DNA of 64,000 nt from Pomphorhynchus laevis (taxonomy: Eukaryota > Acanthocephala > Palaeacanthocephala > Echinorhynchida > Pomphorhynchidae), in assembly GCA_012934845.2 (NCBI GenBank), contig WNNJ02002401.1:124001-188000 (forward strand), in the 5' to 3' direction. Of this stretch, positions 49,858 to 63,137 are shown piece after piece. The position numbers were made by a program, and so were the translations under genes. The first letter of the stretch is position 1. Each line of letters opens with the position of its first letter. The notes beneath the pieces were generated by a model. That model was given only the letters and a program-made list of their open reading frames with translations. It did no database searches and had not been told where the DNA came from.

Positions 49858-52800
49858 TTAGTTTATCTTAAACCAACTGAAATCATGCAGAAATATATTA
49901 GGGTAGAAGCACAAGTTCGACAAGCTTTCATCTCTGCAAAGTATTCCATTTTGTTCAGCTCTATGCAAGCTAAATTGAAATAAATTAGAAAAATTCTAAA
50001 ATTGAATTCAACTTACTGTTCCAGGGCGAGCATTTGAGATAAATTAGCTTTGGAAGCATATATGTTAGCTGTAATATGCCCATGATTCTCTTTTACCTTA
50101 AAAATAAATGTGCGACAAGACGAAAACATCAATATATAAATTTACTGCTTCGATAATCCTACTGCTTTCGTCAGGAGAAGTAATTTCAAGGGCATGAACA
50201 CCACTGTCAAATTTAACAAGTCTAAATAAGTTAAGCAAAACCAAATGAAAATATGAAATAGTAATTAAACCTCTAAAATAACATTTAATAACCTTTTAAT
50301 AAAACTCCATGTGTAAAATTGCATTATCGAAATATTAAAACTAGAAGTCTTACGAAAAAACGAATGTATATTTTGGCATCGCTATATTTGAGAACAGTAT
50401 ATTGCGCTTACTTTGACTTATACAGTAATTATATATATTGACTTATTATATATATTATTATATTGACTTATTATATATATTGACTTATTATTTCAATTTA
50501 ATAAGTTTTTATAAAGAAATTATATAAACAAAATAAACTGATCTAAAAACACTAATTTACAAAAACAAACAAGAATTTCAATTTATGAATTTAATTTTAG
50601 CACAAACTTCAACTTTAGTAATGTCATTTAAATATTCAAAAGCCAACAAAAATATTCACATTTATTTTATCTATGACTTTTTAGGCATATTTTTTTTCAT
50701 TTTAAATAAAAACCACTATTTTCAAACTGAACTTTAATATGAAATAAGCAACATGTATAATGAATGAAGAAGAACATTATCTTAAGTCAATCATTTATTT
50801 ATAACATTTATTCAAAACATTTATGTTCAAAATTAACTTAAAAATTTGTATATATTCATATAAATATATTGAATATATTTATTTTAATGTTTTTCGGAAA
50901 AAAAATAAAAATACTTAATAATATGACGTACAATATAGATCATACTAAAAAATTTAATATTAAAATATATTATAATATATTACTTATAGCAAACGTAATA
51001 TTACATTTATATATTTTGAGTAAACGCATATAACATGTAATACACACCTTGACTGAGTCAAAAGTATACTGTGTTACCGAATTCAAAATTCTATTAATAC
51101 AAAAATGATTTTGTTATTAAATAAGCAAAGAAATGGGTGATCTAACATTGCATTAAGAGATTTCGCGGCAAATTCCTCGACTCAACACACTAACGGTGAC
51201 GAAACACTTCGATTACGGCATATTTAGATCAAAATTTGATTTTCTCTAAATTTCTTTTTAACGCAGAAAACAATTTCTGAAAAGCCAATAAATTGTAATC
51301 TTTTGATAATATGAAATATTATCAAAAAAATATGAAATATTATTTTTTGATAATATAAGATTTTTAACTCTTATTTTTAACTGTTTTTAAAATGAAGTGA
51401 AATATCTGATGATACTTTATATATACTTTATATTTATATTTAACGATGTATATTGAATATTAATAAACTATTTAATGATTTAATGTTTTAAGGAGACGCA
51501 TATAACATGTAAGTTTTAATGAAGAAATTTAATAATATTGATCATATATAAACATTTTCTAAGATTATTATTGCATAATCATCATTGATTGCATCCTAAT
51601 GTAATCATTAAATGATTACATTTATAAATTGAATTTATGTGATTTATATATCACTCTTTATGATGTGATCGGTCCATTTTGTTTAATAAAGAAACATTAT
51701 TATTAACAAACATTATTTGATTATAAAATATAAGTCAAGATTTTATCATGTGATTTTTAAAATAAAATTGTTACCTAATATCGTTAGAATACATTGGCAG
51801 CAATTCACACGCATTTGCAAGATCAGACGGAGAAATTGGCTATAACCATGAAGATAGCGAACATATATTAACAAAAAATACGTGACCTCTACATATATAG
51901 AACCATATATTTTCATATTTTTAAAAAATATATTAAAATTATAATTCACTAAATAGCTGATTCTCTCAAAGTTGAAAAATGATTCAGCAATCAATATATA
52001 AAGACAAAATATTTATTTTGTATGACATAAGTCTATGAAAAGATATTTCACGCACTTGAAATTTTCGTTTTGCCAGTTTGACTTTATATTTTGAATTTGT
52101 CTTGGTATTTATTATTGATTGTTAATTTACGAATATCTTAGTGACATAATAGGGAGTGATCGGTTGTTCGACAGGGTGATTCGATAGCGATCAACTGATG
52201 CAAATTAATTATTTTTGATTTCTCGAATTGAAGTTTATTTTAATTTACAATTGGCTTGTATTTATTATGAAAACTTAGCTTTCATAAAGTAAATTATGAA
52301 AACAAATTTATATCGGTGGTTTGTTAAAAGTTCATTTATTTGTTTTGTTTTTGTTAACTTATGAGCTCATGTCGCACTAAGTTATGCAATTATCTTGATT
52401 AACTTGATCGGAAATTAGCAAATACATAAAGAAATAAAAAAAATACATTATACAATTAATAGATACATTAAGTAATATAATGCACTAATTCATTTATTAG
52501 TGATACTTAGTTACATTAAAGACAATAAAATTCGTTACTTTCCATTTTTTCCAGAAGAATATTAAATTATGGCAATCAGATAAAAATAATAATTAATATA
52601 TTAGAATGAAGAATACCAAGTCGATCAAATAATTTTTATTCAAGAAACTAGATATTTTTTATTTGAATTTAATTTTCAATTAGATTATCGTAAATATTTG
52701 TGTAATATCAGTGATTATTAAAGAAAAATAATATAATAAAATCATTTATTAATAAATTGATTATACGTTTATGTCATTATATATAATTGTAACTAGTCGG

Positions 52801-55800
52801 TATATTATTAAAGTGCAAAACGTTATTCAAGATACTAAATTCATAAGACTTGAATGATTTTCGATTCAACTTTTTTCTGAAGTTCATAAAATCAGGTTCG
52901 TATGAAAACGTTTATTATTGATATATTCTTTGTAGGTTAAAAGCAAATGATGTAAAGATGTATTAATCAATAAAATGATAATTTGGTATCGAATAGATGT
53001 CTTTCAAATCTAATTGTAAAAGATATTTAAATAATCTCTATGTCATCTTATAGATGATATATATAACCGTCCTATTAAGGGGATGACAATAAACTATTTA
53101 CAAGTTTAGCGAAACTCAGGCCGAAGCTAACCATATACTGCGTTTTATGTTTTATTTTGTGTGTGTTTTCTAGGTGCTTGATAATGATATTAGTTTAATA
53201 TCGAAAATTTGCATAAATACGATATTGAATCATCTGGTGGTTAAATCACACGATAAATAAAATAATTTACTTTTATCGCTAAATTTAATTAAATTTGATC
53301 GTTAAATTTAATTACTAAAGAAGTTTTTGAATTGTAAAATTCATACAATTAGAAAATTATTAGAGCCATAAAAACAAATTTCGAATATTAATAATAAATT
53401 TTTTACTGGATGCCCGATAAACATCGACGGCGAAAATACGAAGAGTATTGATGAGTTTCAGCATCTGGGCTCTGCATCCGCAGCGATGGTAGCACGAGTG
53501 CTGACACCTGAGCATGAAAACCGGCAGCATGGCATAAATAAAGAAATATGACGGGGTGATGTGTGACCGCCGCATACCCGACCTCCTCAAATCCAAAGTA
53601 TATAAGACCGTTACACGCCCAGTGGCACTATATTGGAATTGAATGTCGACCAGCAACATTCACACAAAAACAAACCATACATGCCATGAACATGCGAATA
53701 CTGTGATGGACACTGGGCCTCTTCTGCTTTGACAACATCATAAACTAAAATATAATTACCGTTACCAATTACCGAAAAGATGCGGCAGCCCAGGCTACGT
53801 TAGTATGATTACATATTGCGTAGTAGCCAAAAATCCCTGGTAGAAATTGCGATGATCTTAAACCAGGAGGGTCACCGACCACGAAAACGTCTAAGAATAC
53901 ACTGGCTTGACACGGTAAATGCATATATGAAAATCGTGGACGCGAAACCAAAAGATGCTTTAGATCGAATCAAATGAAGGATAGTGAGCATCAGCGGACC
54001 CTTCGACTGAGCAGAAGCAGTGGGCCCTGCAATTGAGCGAAAAAACGCGAGGAAAAAGAGGAATAATTAATTTTACTAAAAACATTAAATTCGAATAAAC
54101 GTAAAAACTTACATCAAGACCTCTAGCTCGGTTAAGAACACAGTATACATCCACAAGATTCATAAGACCACCATATCGCTAAACGCAATGTTATTCATCT
54201 TTTAAAAACTAAAACAGATACATTTATAAATGGTCTGATAACTTCAGAAAGTTCAACGCAAAGCTGCTTATGGAAATCTCTAGATGTAAATCCTTTGACC
54301 ACAGGATTAGCAACCATGCCTAGGCTAAGTAGGTAAGAGCGAAATTTTGCAATCTACACATAAAAGTAAACAGAAAACATGTTATATTTAATAAACTATC
54401 GTACATCATTGCTATCCAATATTCTTTTTTGATTATCCTGAAGTTTAGCAGCGATCGATTTTGCTAATTCAGCCATTTTACCAGCCTGCCTAATATAAAA
54501 GATATAGATGAATAATGTCTAAAATATCTTTAACAATTATTTCAAAAGTATCTTTGAACCTAAAAAAATTGCACATATAATTATCGACATTAAAACTTTT
54601 CATAGAGACTTGTATCTTTTATCAATATATAGGCATCAGCAAAACTTTTATACAGCAATATGTTATTTTTAAAAATAACGCAATATATTATGACCGAAAT
54701 ATAAAAGTTTGTATGAAGATGTACAGAGGCTTAATGAATAAAGTGTCTATTAAGTTATAATATTTATATTAATATTATAACTATTAATTATTAAAATATC
54801 TTCTTATCCCTATTAACTACTTTCAATTTAATATTAATATTAAACTATCTTCTTATCCCTATTAACTACTTACAATTATTCCTGTTAGTTCCAGATTATT
54901 CCTCTCAGTTCCAGATTATTCCTCTCAGTTCCAGATTATTCCTGTCAGTTCCAGATTATTCCTGTCAGTTCCAGATTATTCCTGACAGTTCCAGATTATT
55001 CCTGACAGTTCCAGATTATTCCTGACAGTTCCATATTATTCCTGTCAGTTCCAGATTATTCCTCTCAGTTCCAGATTATTCCTGTCCGTTCCAGATTATT
55101 CCTGACAGTTCCAGATTATTCCTGTCAGTTCCAGATTATTTCTGTCAGTTCCAGATTATTTCTGTCAGTTCCAGATTATTTATGTCAGTTCCAGATTATT
55201 CCTGTCAGTTCCAGATTATTTATGTCAGTTCCGCACGCTACGCTCGCTGATTGAGCTCAATCTATCGATAAAAGGTCATGCCTAAAAAGCGCGATATCAG
55301 ATCCCTGTTCCTGATCAAGAATCTTCCACATCGGAATGCAATGATGGTTATACCAGCTTTGAAGTTGGATGCGATTTTAAAGATTGTGATGTATGGACAC
55401 TTGTTCGTGTTAAAATATCCGACCACTTGGTGTATAAACGTAAACAGTTCACATGCGGTTTTTGTACATCAATACGACTACTACAGTTATCCTGCTCCTC
55501 TACTCCTGTATCACACACGACCACTCAGACCAATGCTGTTTTAGATGTTTCCCTCGCATCAACACCTGACTTCGCATCATATAATCCCATTATTGAACCT
55601 ACTCTCACACACACTCCTCGTTCAACTACGTACCAAACTTCCATTAATCTTTCTCATTCTAACAATGCTAACGGTAAAGCTTTTCATCTCGTACCTCCTC
55701 TTTCGTATTCCTCCCCCAATCTAAAAAATCTCAAACTTCTTTATTCTCTTCACGTACTTCTTACTCGACCTCCCGCGTATCACTTCTCAATAATTAACAT

Positions 55801-58800
55801 CCTTCCATCAAAATCATTTCCAGTAACATTTCAGATCAACTGATTCAATACTCCATTCCTGTCACTCATGCCCCAACCTATCTTAATTCTCCTTACTCTA
55901 CCTCCCACGTAACACTTCCAAATAATTTACATCCTTCATTTAAAATCATATCCAGTCACATCTCTGATCAACCGATTAAACACCCCGCTTATGTCACACT
56001 TGCTCCAACCAATATTAATTCTCTATCAAGCACCCCTGTCATTTCCACTTCTATCTGCTCATCTGACTCGACTCTTACCAGCTCTGTCCGTCCACCACTT
56101 CCACGAAATCGTTTTCCTTCGCGCGATCGCTGTATAATCATATCAAACTTAAAGCTTTCCGAATCTGCGTCTCCACAATCTCGCCTCGATGATGATGTAT
56201 CTGCTTTCAGGTCTATCCTAGCAACCATTCTTCCTTATGATACCCATCCCTTTAAAAAATATCGCTCCTGTATTTTTTATTCGTTTAATCAAATCTACTA
56301 AACCCAATCATCTCAGTCCTCCACTCCTAATAATCGTTTTCCGAAATGGTTCACATACCTCTTCGGTACTCTCCCAACGTTTTAAACTTCCTACCACTTC
56401 ATCTACTTGACGTATCTTTCCTGACCGCTACCCTTCTGATATTGTCCAGCTCAATTTAGCTCGCATTGAGAAACATCGACGTGAAACAAACGGCGAGTCA
56501 TCCTTATCTATACGTCAAATCAACGGAAATTTTCACGTTGTACACACAAGGCCAAAAATTCGATGGCGTCCCATCTCTCCCCCTTGTCTTCTTCGCTAGT
56601 CGATCACGCTCCTGAACATACTTTTCGTCTTAGTCTTTTTAACACTCGCTCAATTCTTCATAAAGCTAATTTGCTCCTTGATATCTTCGATCAATCATCT
56701 ATCGATATTCTCTGCATTACCGAATCCTGGCACTATCTCTGACGATCTTGCTATTCGTCGTCTATGTCGCTCTGGTTGTTCTTTAGTTGAATCAGCTCGA
56801 CCAATTGTCTCTTTCACATCTACTGCGTCTAACCATGGCGGTATCGTTGCCATTGCTCGTCACTCAATGTCTTTACGTAAAATCAACGTTAAACTTCGTT
56901 CGAATTACTCATATGCAGATTATCAACGCCTTTCCCTCTGGAACTTGTGATTGTATGCCGTCCAGGTTCAGTTGCCCCATCACGTATCTTCTAAAACGAA
57001 CTTGCAGATCTAATGTCTCACTGTTCATTGTCTTATACTCCTTATTTTGTTCTCGGTGACTTTAACATTCGTCTTGATCGCCTATCTAACTCTCACTCTA
57101 TCACTTTAACTAATCTTTTTTCTGATTTTAACTATAACCTACTTTCAACAAGCCCAACTCATATTCTCGGCGATGCTCTCGACATCATTGCTGGTCCTAA
57201 CTGCTTCAATGACTATACCTCCTTGTCAATTACTGATCCTGGTTTGTCCAGTCATTTCCTTGTCACTCTTACTCTTACTCGTCCCCATCCTCCTTCTCCG
57301 CCATTACCATTATCTACACCAAGTCGACCCTGGAACCTTATCGATATCCTTATTCTCTGCACAGCCTTACTCAATTCTTCACTCTTTTCACTTCCTCTCA
57401 ACTATCTCTCTCCCGATGATCTCTGCATTCTGTTTGATTCTGAACTTAAGTCGATCCTCAATAACCTTCTGCCTAGTCGACTTCGACGTTCCCAGCGCTT
57501 GCGCCATGCTCCCTGGTTCGATTCTGACTGTAGTCTTTCTAAGCGTCGACTCCGTCACTCTTTTCGTATGTATAAACGCTTTCTTAAACGTTCTCCCAAC
57601 TCACTCCCTCCAAATCTTCGTGATTCCTACTTTTCTCAACGCCGTTCACATCTCATTCTTATACGTTCTAAACGTACTCTCTTTTAGCGAAATTAACTCG
57701 AGTCATCTTCCAACTCGAAATCCCATTAGAAAATCTTAAACTCAATTCTTTCACAATCATCTTCCCCTTGTAATATAAATCCTGATGAATTTTCTTCTTA
57801 TCTACAAACTAAGTAATCTAATTTACTTTCGCTACTACCCATAGCCCCCTTGTACCCACTCTTCTATTTAAATACTTCTCTCCCAGAACTATTCCACCTT
57901 CTTCCCGTTTCGTCTGATGAAGTTTCTTCGGTTCTGCTGTCATTACCTAATAAAACCTCTCCTTCTGACCCAATTCCCACTCACTTGCTTAAAAATATCT
58001 GCACTTTTATCTTACCCTTCCTAACCACATTGTTCAACTCGTCCATCCGTAGCCGTACATTTCCTTCCATCTGGAAATGCGCCACTGTTCGTCCTCTCAT
58101 CAAAAAGCAATCTCTCGACTCCTCACTACCATCTTCGTACCGTCCTATTTCACTTCTCTCAACTCTCTCTAAACTCCTTGACCGTCTCGTTCTTAAGCAA
58201 GTTAATACATATCTCTATTCCTCTAACTTATTTCCTCCCTTCCAAGCCGCTTTTCGCTCTAATTACTCTACCGAAATTGCATGTCTTAAAGTTTATAACG
58301 ACTTACTCATATCGCGCGATCATAAATTATGTAGTGTCATAGTTTCTCTTGATCTATCGTCTGCTTTTGACATCGTCGATCACTCGATTCTTCTACATCG
58401 CCTTCGTCATGATTATGGCTTCTCTTTACCCACTGTATCATGGTTTTCTTCATATCTATCAAACCGTACATTTCGCGTCTATTCTAACTCTTCTCTCTCC
58501 CATCCTTCGTCCATTCCGTCCGGTGTTCCACAAGGCTCCGTATTAGGCCCTATACTTTTCTCTCTTCTTCCTTGTGATTTGTCTTCGATTTCTCATAAAT
58601 TTAACTTCCATGTTATGCAATATGCAGATGACATTCTCATCTATGCTCATGCACCTGTTTATCGTATTCACGATCTTAGTGTTTCCGCTTCGGACTGTCT
58701 TGTCTCAATTTCCAATCATCTTTCTTCCCTTCGCCTTTCTCTGAATCCTGATAAATCCAAAATTATGTGGATCCTACCTCGATGCCTCGGCTTCGAACCT

Positions 58801-61800
58801 CCCTCCGTATCATTAAATTCTACAATTCTTCCTATCGTTGATAATCTCGTTTTCCTAGGCTTCCATTTTGACAACCGACTTTCACTTAAACCTTTCGTTA
58901 GAGATAAAGTACGCTCATCTACCTTGATACTCCGCAACCTCCGTCAAGTTCGTAGATTGATCGATTTCCCTTCTTGTATGACTCTCATATCATCTCTCCT
59001 TTTTTCTAGACTCGACTATTGTCTTAGTCTATTTTCCAACTCACCTGAATTTACTCTTCTTCCCCTACAACGCATCGTCAACGCATCTGTCCGAATTCTC
59101 CTCCGTCTTCGTCGTTTTGATCATACATCCTACCATCTTGCTTCTCTCGATTTGCCTACAATTTATTGTCGTGTTCAAATTCGTCTTCTTATCGTTGCTT
59201 TCCGCCTTGTAACTCTTCATACCCCTTCATTTCTCAACCTTCCTTTTCTTGATAATTCTCGTCCTGTTTACTGTTCCTTGCGTTCCTGTAATTCCCTTCT
59301 TTTACATGTCCCAAACAAATCTACCTCCTTTGGACTCCGCTCCTTCCTGGTGGCTGCTCCACTATCGTGGAATCATCTGCCCATTCATATACGCCAATCA
59401 ACTTCCCTGCAGTGCTTCAAACGACAAATCCGATCCCATTTTAACAATTTATCTGCTTGACTTTTCATTTTTGTTTGTGGACTTGTAAGCGTACAGCATG
59501 TACGCATTTGCCACATTAAATAAATTTGTATTATTATAATATGTATAGTAACATTAATATTAATATTACCGTATTATAAATTTACAATAAATTATTCTTA
59601 AAACAAAAATGTTTTTAACACTAAAAATGATTATATTTAATTAATAAAATCAATTTAATTATTTAACTGACCAAAAAACTATTTGCTTAATAAATACATA
59701 TATGTATTTATATTGTCAATTATATTTTAAATTGACATGCATTAATTAAATTTCTATATTTTATCGTCAACAAAATTAGTAAAAATTTTAAAAATGAAAA
59801 AAGTAAGTTAACTAATTAATAAAATTAAATAAAAAAGGGGACTCACAGAATTCATTAACATTTGCAAATCTGTAAATGCTTCGGAAATCGATTGCTCTTG
59901 AATTTTAAGGTTTTCTGATATGGACCGTTCGATTGCGGTGATACCTTTAAATTTAAAACGCGACTACAGAAGCTTTTATATATTAATACGTAAAAAAATA
60001 TGTTTACACCTTAATAAGATTAAAAGTATTAAGAATCATACCGATGACAGATTAGAAATTCGTCGTTCAATCATTACATTCTTGATATAAGTGAACACCT
60101 ATTAATAAACAAACAATTATTTTTGACTAAATTACAAATTTAGAAAACTATCATAGCTCTTAAATACATTAATTATCTTCGTTAAATGATTAAGATTTAA
60201 GATTAAGGTTAAAAGATTAATCAAGATTTTGTAATTTTCTAAATTTAAGTTTCATAAACAGTTCTCGTACTCAAATTCAAATTTTGCTGTAATTACGGGC
60301 ATTACAATAGATCTCAAGGGGTTAACATGCGAGAAAGGATATTTCAAGAAATACTATGATGCCTAAATAAAATATTTATGGAACAAAGAAAAGTATTTTT
60401 ATTTAATACAACAAAACGTTTATGTCCGATATTTCAATAGCTACTGCTATCATCGTCAGGAAACAACAAAAAGGAACTAAAGTTGCCATAACTACTTTAG
60501 TTGCCATGGCAACCAAAGTAATAAATGCTTATATTTAGTAATAAATGCTAAATACATCCATGTTCGACAAGATCAAAGATAGTTACGATCGGCACCACTT
60601 TGGAGTATCTAGAACCTTGCAAAAACTTGTGATGGAAAAATATATCAAAACGTTTATTGATAATTGACACTAATTGCTCACTTTTCTTCGTTTAGCAAGT
60701 GGATCTCGCCTTAAGTAGCCTAAAAAATTAATAACCTGATCAATTTAAAATCGCTTCTTTCCCTCCTTGTAGCCCAAAATGGCCAAAAATATTTTACGAA
60801 TGCATCTATTTTGAACGGCAAATACTTCTACCATATTATACATATCCATTCAAATATAGCTATTAATGTAGAATGAAAATTTTACAAAATCCAATATGAT
60901 TGTATTATCTTTTCTCTTATTTTTATATTTTCCTATTGGAACATAAATTAAAACACCTCTACCCAACATACCATAACTTTTCTACACAACATAAAATTAG
61001 GAAAGTTTGAGCATTCAAAGAAAAGTAAAGGAAAGTTTGATCCGATATCACACGAGTTTTGTGTTTAATGGGGTGTACATAAAAATTGAGTGTTTGAGGT
61101 CACGATCAATAGCATTGCAAATTTTAAAAATAATAAATAATTGATAATATTGGTTTAAAATCGATAAATATAAAAATTAAAAACTATAATATTGATTTAA
61201 GTACCAAATACTAGCTCTTATAAAATGAATTGTCAGCAGCTAGATGCTTAGTTAATAAAATGTGAGACGGTATAAGTTAAGTGCGAATTGAACTTTGGAA
61301 CGTAAAGTTAATTAAAGAAAATAAACATCCTCGATAAATCAAAGTTAGTTGATACATTAGTACCTATTTAGTTGCACAGATTAGTTTGATTAGTTTCTTT
61401 AAAATGTTTAATCAGTCGATGTAATTAGTCTTGCTGGTTATCAGTTCCGACGTTAAACCGCAACTTTTAAAACTAGAAATTCGTAAATAGCGCTTGATAG
61501 GAACAATTTAATTAATGCTACCAATTCGATTGATAACAATTTAATTTCGTTTGGTCGGTGTAAATCGTTTGATTATATTTAGTTACAATTAGAATTGCAA
61601 TATATAGTCGCATGACACTGATTTCAAACACATTTACATAATGGGTGTACATTGTTGTTCAACGTTACATTGAAATTACATAACTAATTAATAATTACTA
61701 TAAATATTTTTGAAAATATCCATTTTCTTATAAATGAAATATTTATGGAACGAAAAGTATTTTTATTTAATACAACAAAACGTTTATGTCCGACATTTCG

Positions 61801-62515
61801 ATAGCTACTGCTATCATCGTCAGGAAACTACAAAAAAGAACTAAAGTTGCCATGGCAACTATTGTATTATAAAAGAAAGAAGTAAATGGATATTTTCAAA
61901 TAAAACTATAATGCCTATTGACAAAACATCAATATAGCATTTTTGCGTTTGAAACCAATACATTGTCATATAAGCATTAATTACTCATTGAAGGGATATT
62001 TTTAAACCAAAAATAATTGATATCACAATATTTTAAAAAATTCTGATTTGGTTTTCATAGAAAGAAATGTGAGTCATTTAAATACGATATCAAGAAAACC
62101 TAGTAAAAGTATAGAAACTAGTTTTTCCGCTTGTGGGCTGTTTACTTGTTGTATCCGAAAGTAATCGGTTATATCTTACTGTTAAATGCGGTAGTGAAAT
62201 AGTCGTGTGATGCACTGGCTCTGCGGCAAGCTCGTAAAAATAATTAAACCAATAAAATAAAAGAGTTATTCAAATTATTTTATAAAATGAAAACAAGAAG
62301 CATAACGAAAGCTATATTTACCTCGTTAAAATTATCTCTAGGAAATTCAAGTGTTAACTTATTTTCTGAGCTATGTCCAACCAAATGCAATATAATCCGT
62401 GGCCTAGTAAATAAAAAATGATACGAAGAAAATAATCGTAATGTAACCTTTCCGCCGACCAGTCCTCAGTAGCAATCCCGATTTGATTGGCGTAGAATAT
62501 TATTGGTGCACAATC
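49858..62515 (-). CDS. VPS36: VPS36, ESCRT-II subunit (5' end not seen)
   Basis: Twelve exons join in phase to 323 residues plus stop: 62448-62515, 62322-62403, 60042-60098, 59847-59963, 54405-54485, 54222-54353, 54113-54178, 51775-51839, 51046-51090, 50146-50221, 50017-50096, 49858-49960. The first three are the rear of the GLUE domain (CAPIIFYANQIG, RIILHL). FKGITAIERS, ISEAFTDLQ, MAELAKSIAAKL, FRSYLLSLGM.ANPV, YGGLMNLVDVYCVLNRARGL and ISPSDLANACELL follow the VPS36 EAP30 order exactly. The winged-helix end has VKFDSGVHALEI, then ILCRDE and FYPNIFLHD. The protein acts in endosomal sorting of ubiquitinated cargo. About 45 N-terminal GLUE residues are missing and may lie beyond the window. 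The 51046 donor is the least certain border. A complete LINE lies in the 59846-54486 intron. Confidence 0.9.
53400..54060 (+). mobile_element. LINE C-terminal fragment, RTE-like
   Basis: Plus-strand pieces NIDGENTKSIDEFQHLGS and, later, HRPRKRLRIHWLDTVNAYMK with PKDALDRIK match the LINE tail (YLGS..., then G.RPRGRPR..W.D.V...). It is degenerate, with stops between, and lies in a VPS36 intron on the opposite strand. Confidence 0.65.
54889..55232. repeat. 20-bp minisatellite, about 17 units
   Basis: The unit TTCCAGATTATTCCTGTCAG is repeated head to tail with single-base variants (CTCTCAG, CTGACAG, TATGTCAG). The array abuts the start of the CR1-type LINE directly, so it could be either host sequence at the insertion site or the element's own promoter repeats. 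Confidence 0.9.
55233..59545 (+). mobile_element. CR1-group LINE, nearly full length
   Basis: After the minisatellite comes a first region with a Cys-containing stretch (YKRKQFTCGFC, about 55435) and Pro/Ser-rich frames like a LINE ORF1. An AP endonuclease follows (DILCITESW at 56705, FVLGDFNIRLDRL at 57049, THILGDALDIIAG at 57160, LSSHF at 57245), with frame breaks between its parts. The reverse transcriptase frame (57850-59460) is open throughout. The 3' UTR ends in AAATAAATTTGTATTATTATAA. The element sits antisense in a VPS36 intron. Confidence 0.9.
57850..59460 (+). CDS. LINE reverse transcriptase, intact frame
   Basis: A 536-codon open frame. The finger motif SYRPISLLSTLSKLLDRLV is near residue 97, VSLDLSSAFDIVDH near 165, SGVPQGSVLGPILFSLL near 224, and the catalytic QYADDILIYA near 257. 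LNPDKSKIMW and LVFLGFHFD (thumb-side motifs) follow, and the tail ends LWNHLP-like (SWNHLPIHIR) with FKRQIRSHF. YADD and the tail pattern place it in the CR1/L2/Rex1 group. The endonuclease is upstream in other frames, so this frame alone would not be a complete ORF2. The sense strand is unusually pyrimidine-rich compared with host exons. Confidence 0.88.
   Translation: MYPLFYLNTSLPELFHLLPVSSDEVSSVLLSLPNKTSPSDPIPTHLLKNICTFILPFLTTLFNSSIRSRTFPSIWKCATVRPLIKKQSLDSSLPSSYRPISLLSTLSKLLDRLVLKQVNTYLYSSNLFPPFQAAFRSNYSTEIACLKVYNDLLISRDHKLCSVIVSLDLSSAFDIVDHSILLHRLRHDYGFSLPTVSWFSSYLSNRTFRVYSNSSLSHPSSIPSGVPQGSVLGPILFSLLPCDLSSISHKFNFHVMQYADDILIYAHAPVYRIHDLSVSASDCLVSISNHLSSLRLSLNPDKSKIMWILPRCLGFEPPSVSLNSTILPIVDNLVFLGFHFDNRLSLKPFVRDKVRSSTLILRNLRQVRRLIDFPSCMTLISSLLFSRLDYCLSLFSNSPEFTLLPLQRIVNASVRILLRLRRFDHTSYHLASLDLPTIYCRVQIRLLIVAFRLVTLHTPSFLNLPFLDNSRPVYCSLRSCNSLLLHVPNKSTSFGLRSFLVAAPLSWNHLPIHIRQSTSLQCFKRQIRSHFNNLSA
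59546..59846. other. VPS36 intron remainder beside the LINE 3' end
   Basis: AT-rich; only the splice donor for exon 59847-59963 (AATTCT/GTGAGT on the minus strand) is recognised. Confidence 0.4.
60355..60530 (-). repeat. Dispersed repeat copy with stem-loop, copy 1
   Basis: Shares with 61733-61870 the block TATGGAACNAAGAAAAGTATTT, ACAACAAAACGTTTATGTCC and CTACTGCTATCATCGTCAGG. On the minus strand this reads CTGACGA, a GATAGC/GCTATT-type hairpin, GAAA, then TATCGG, a hammerhead-like series. It lies in a VPS36 intron. Confidence 0.65.
61733..61870 (-). repeat. Dispersed repeat copy with stem-loop, copy 2
   Basis: As the copy at 60355-60530, but with a perfect stem: on the minus strand CTGACGAT, GATAGC-AGTA-GCTATC, GAAATGTCGG. 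The extra T before the stem departs from the hammerhead core. Confidence 0.65.
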
Positions 62516-63135
62516 CTAAAAACACAAATAAGGCATAAACTAAAAAGTATTCCTTTTGAAATATAGACGAAATAACGAACAACAAGTTGCAATTTATTTT
62601 AAAGGTATAATTATTTAGTTAACAGTTGATATCCAAATTCTTCGAATGTAAATTTATAATAAAAATTATAAATCCTTAAACACTTAGTAAGAAGACAATG
62701 TTGCTAGACGGAATTCCAAGACATAATTTGATTATTTTCTTTAACCCAAAAACAAGTCTTGTTTAACTTTCATTTTTTATTGTTCCAAAATATAAGGAAT
62801 AAATTAAAATTAAAATATTTAAAAAAATATTAATACATTAATATTAAATTTATTAATATTATAAATATTTAACATTAATAAATTATTAATAAATTAAAAT
62901 CAAATACGTGAATTATCGTTATTTAAAAATTTAACTTCTACATTAAAAAATTACGGCAGTATAGCCGTAATTGAAAACTTGTTTGGAACCCGACAATTAT
63001 ACGAGAGTAAAAATGATAAGAGCGATCCGAAAATAATATTCATTTGAGGACTAGAGATTATATTGTATTGATGCTATCAATTATTATAAATAGTTTTTAT
63101 TATTGTAATAATTATTAAATATTTATTTATAACAG
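62516..63135. other. Region 5' of the first visible VPS36 exon
   Basis: The start of the GLUE domain was looked for here on the minus strand and not found. A small hairpin (TTACGGCAGTATAGCCGTAA) lies at 62951-62970. Confidence 0.4.
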
Positions 63136-63137
63136 GT

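Noticed and set aside
54889-55232. 20-bp array as a CRISPR or centromeric satellite
   Set aside because: No spacers, and only about 17 units beside a LINE.
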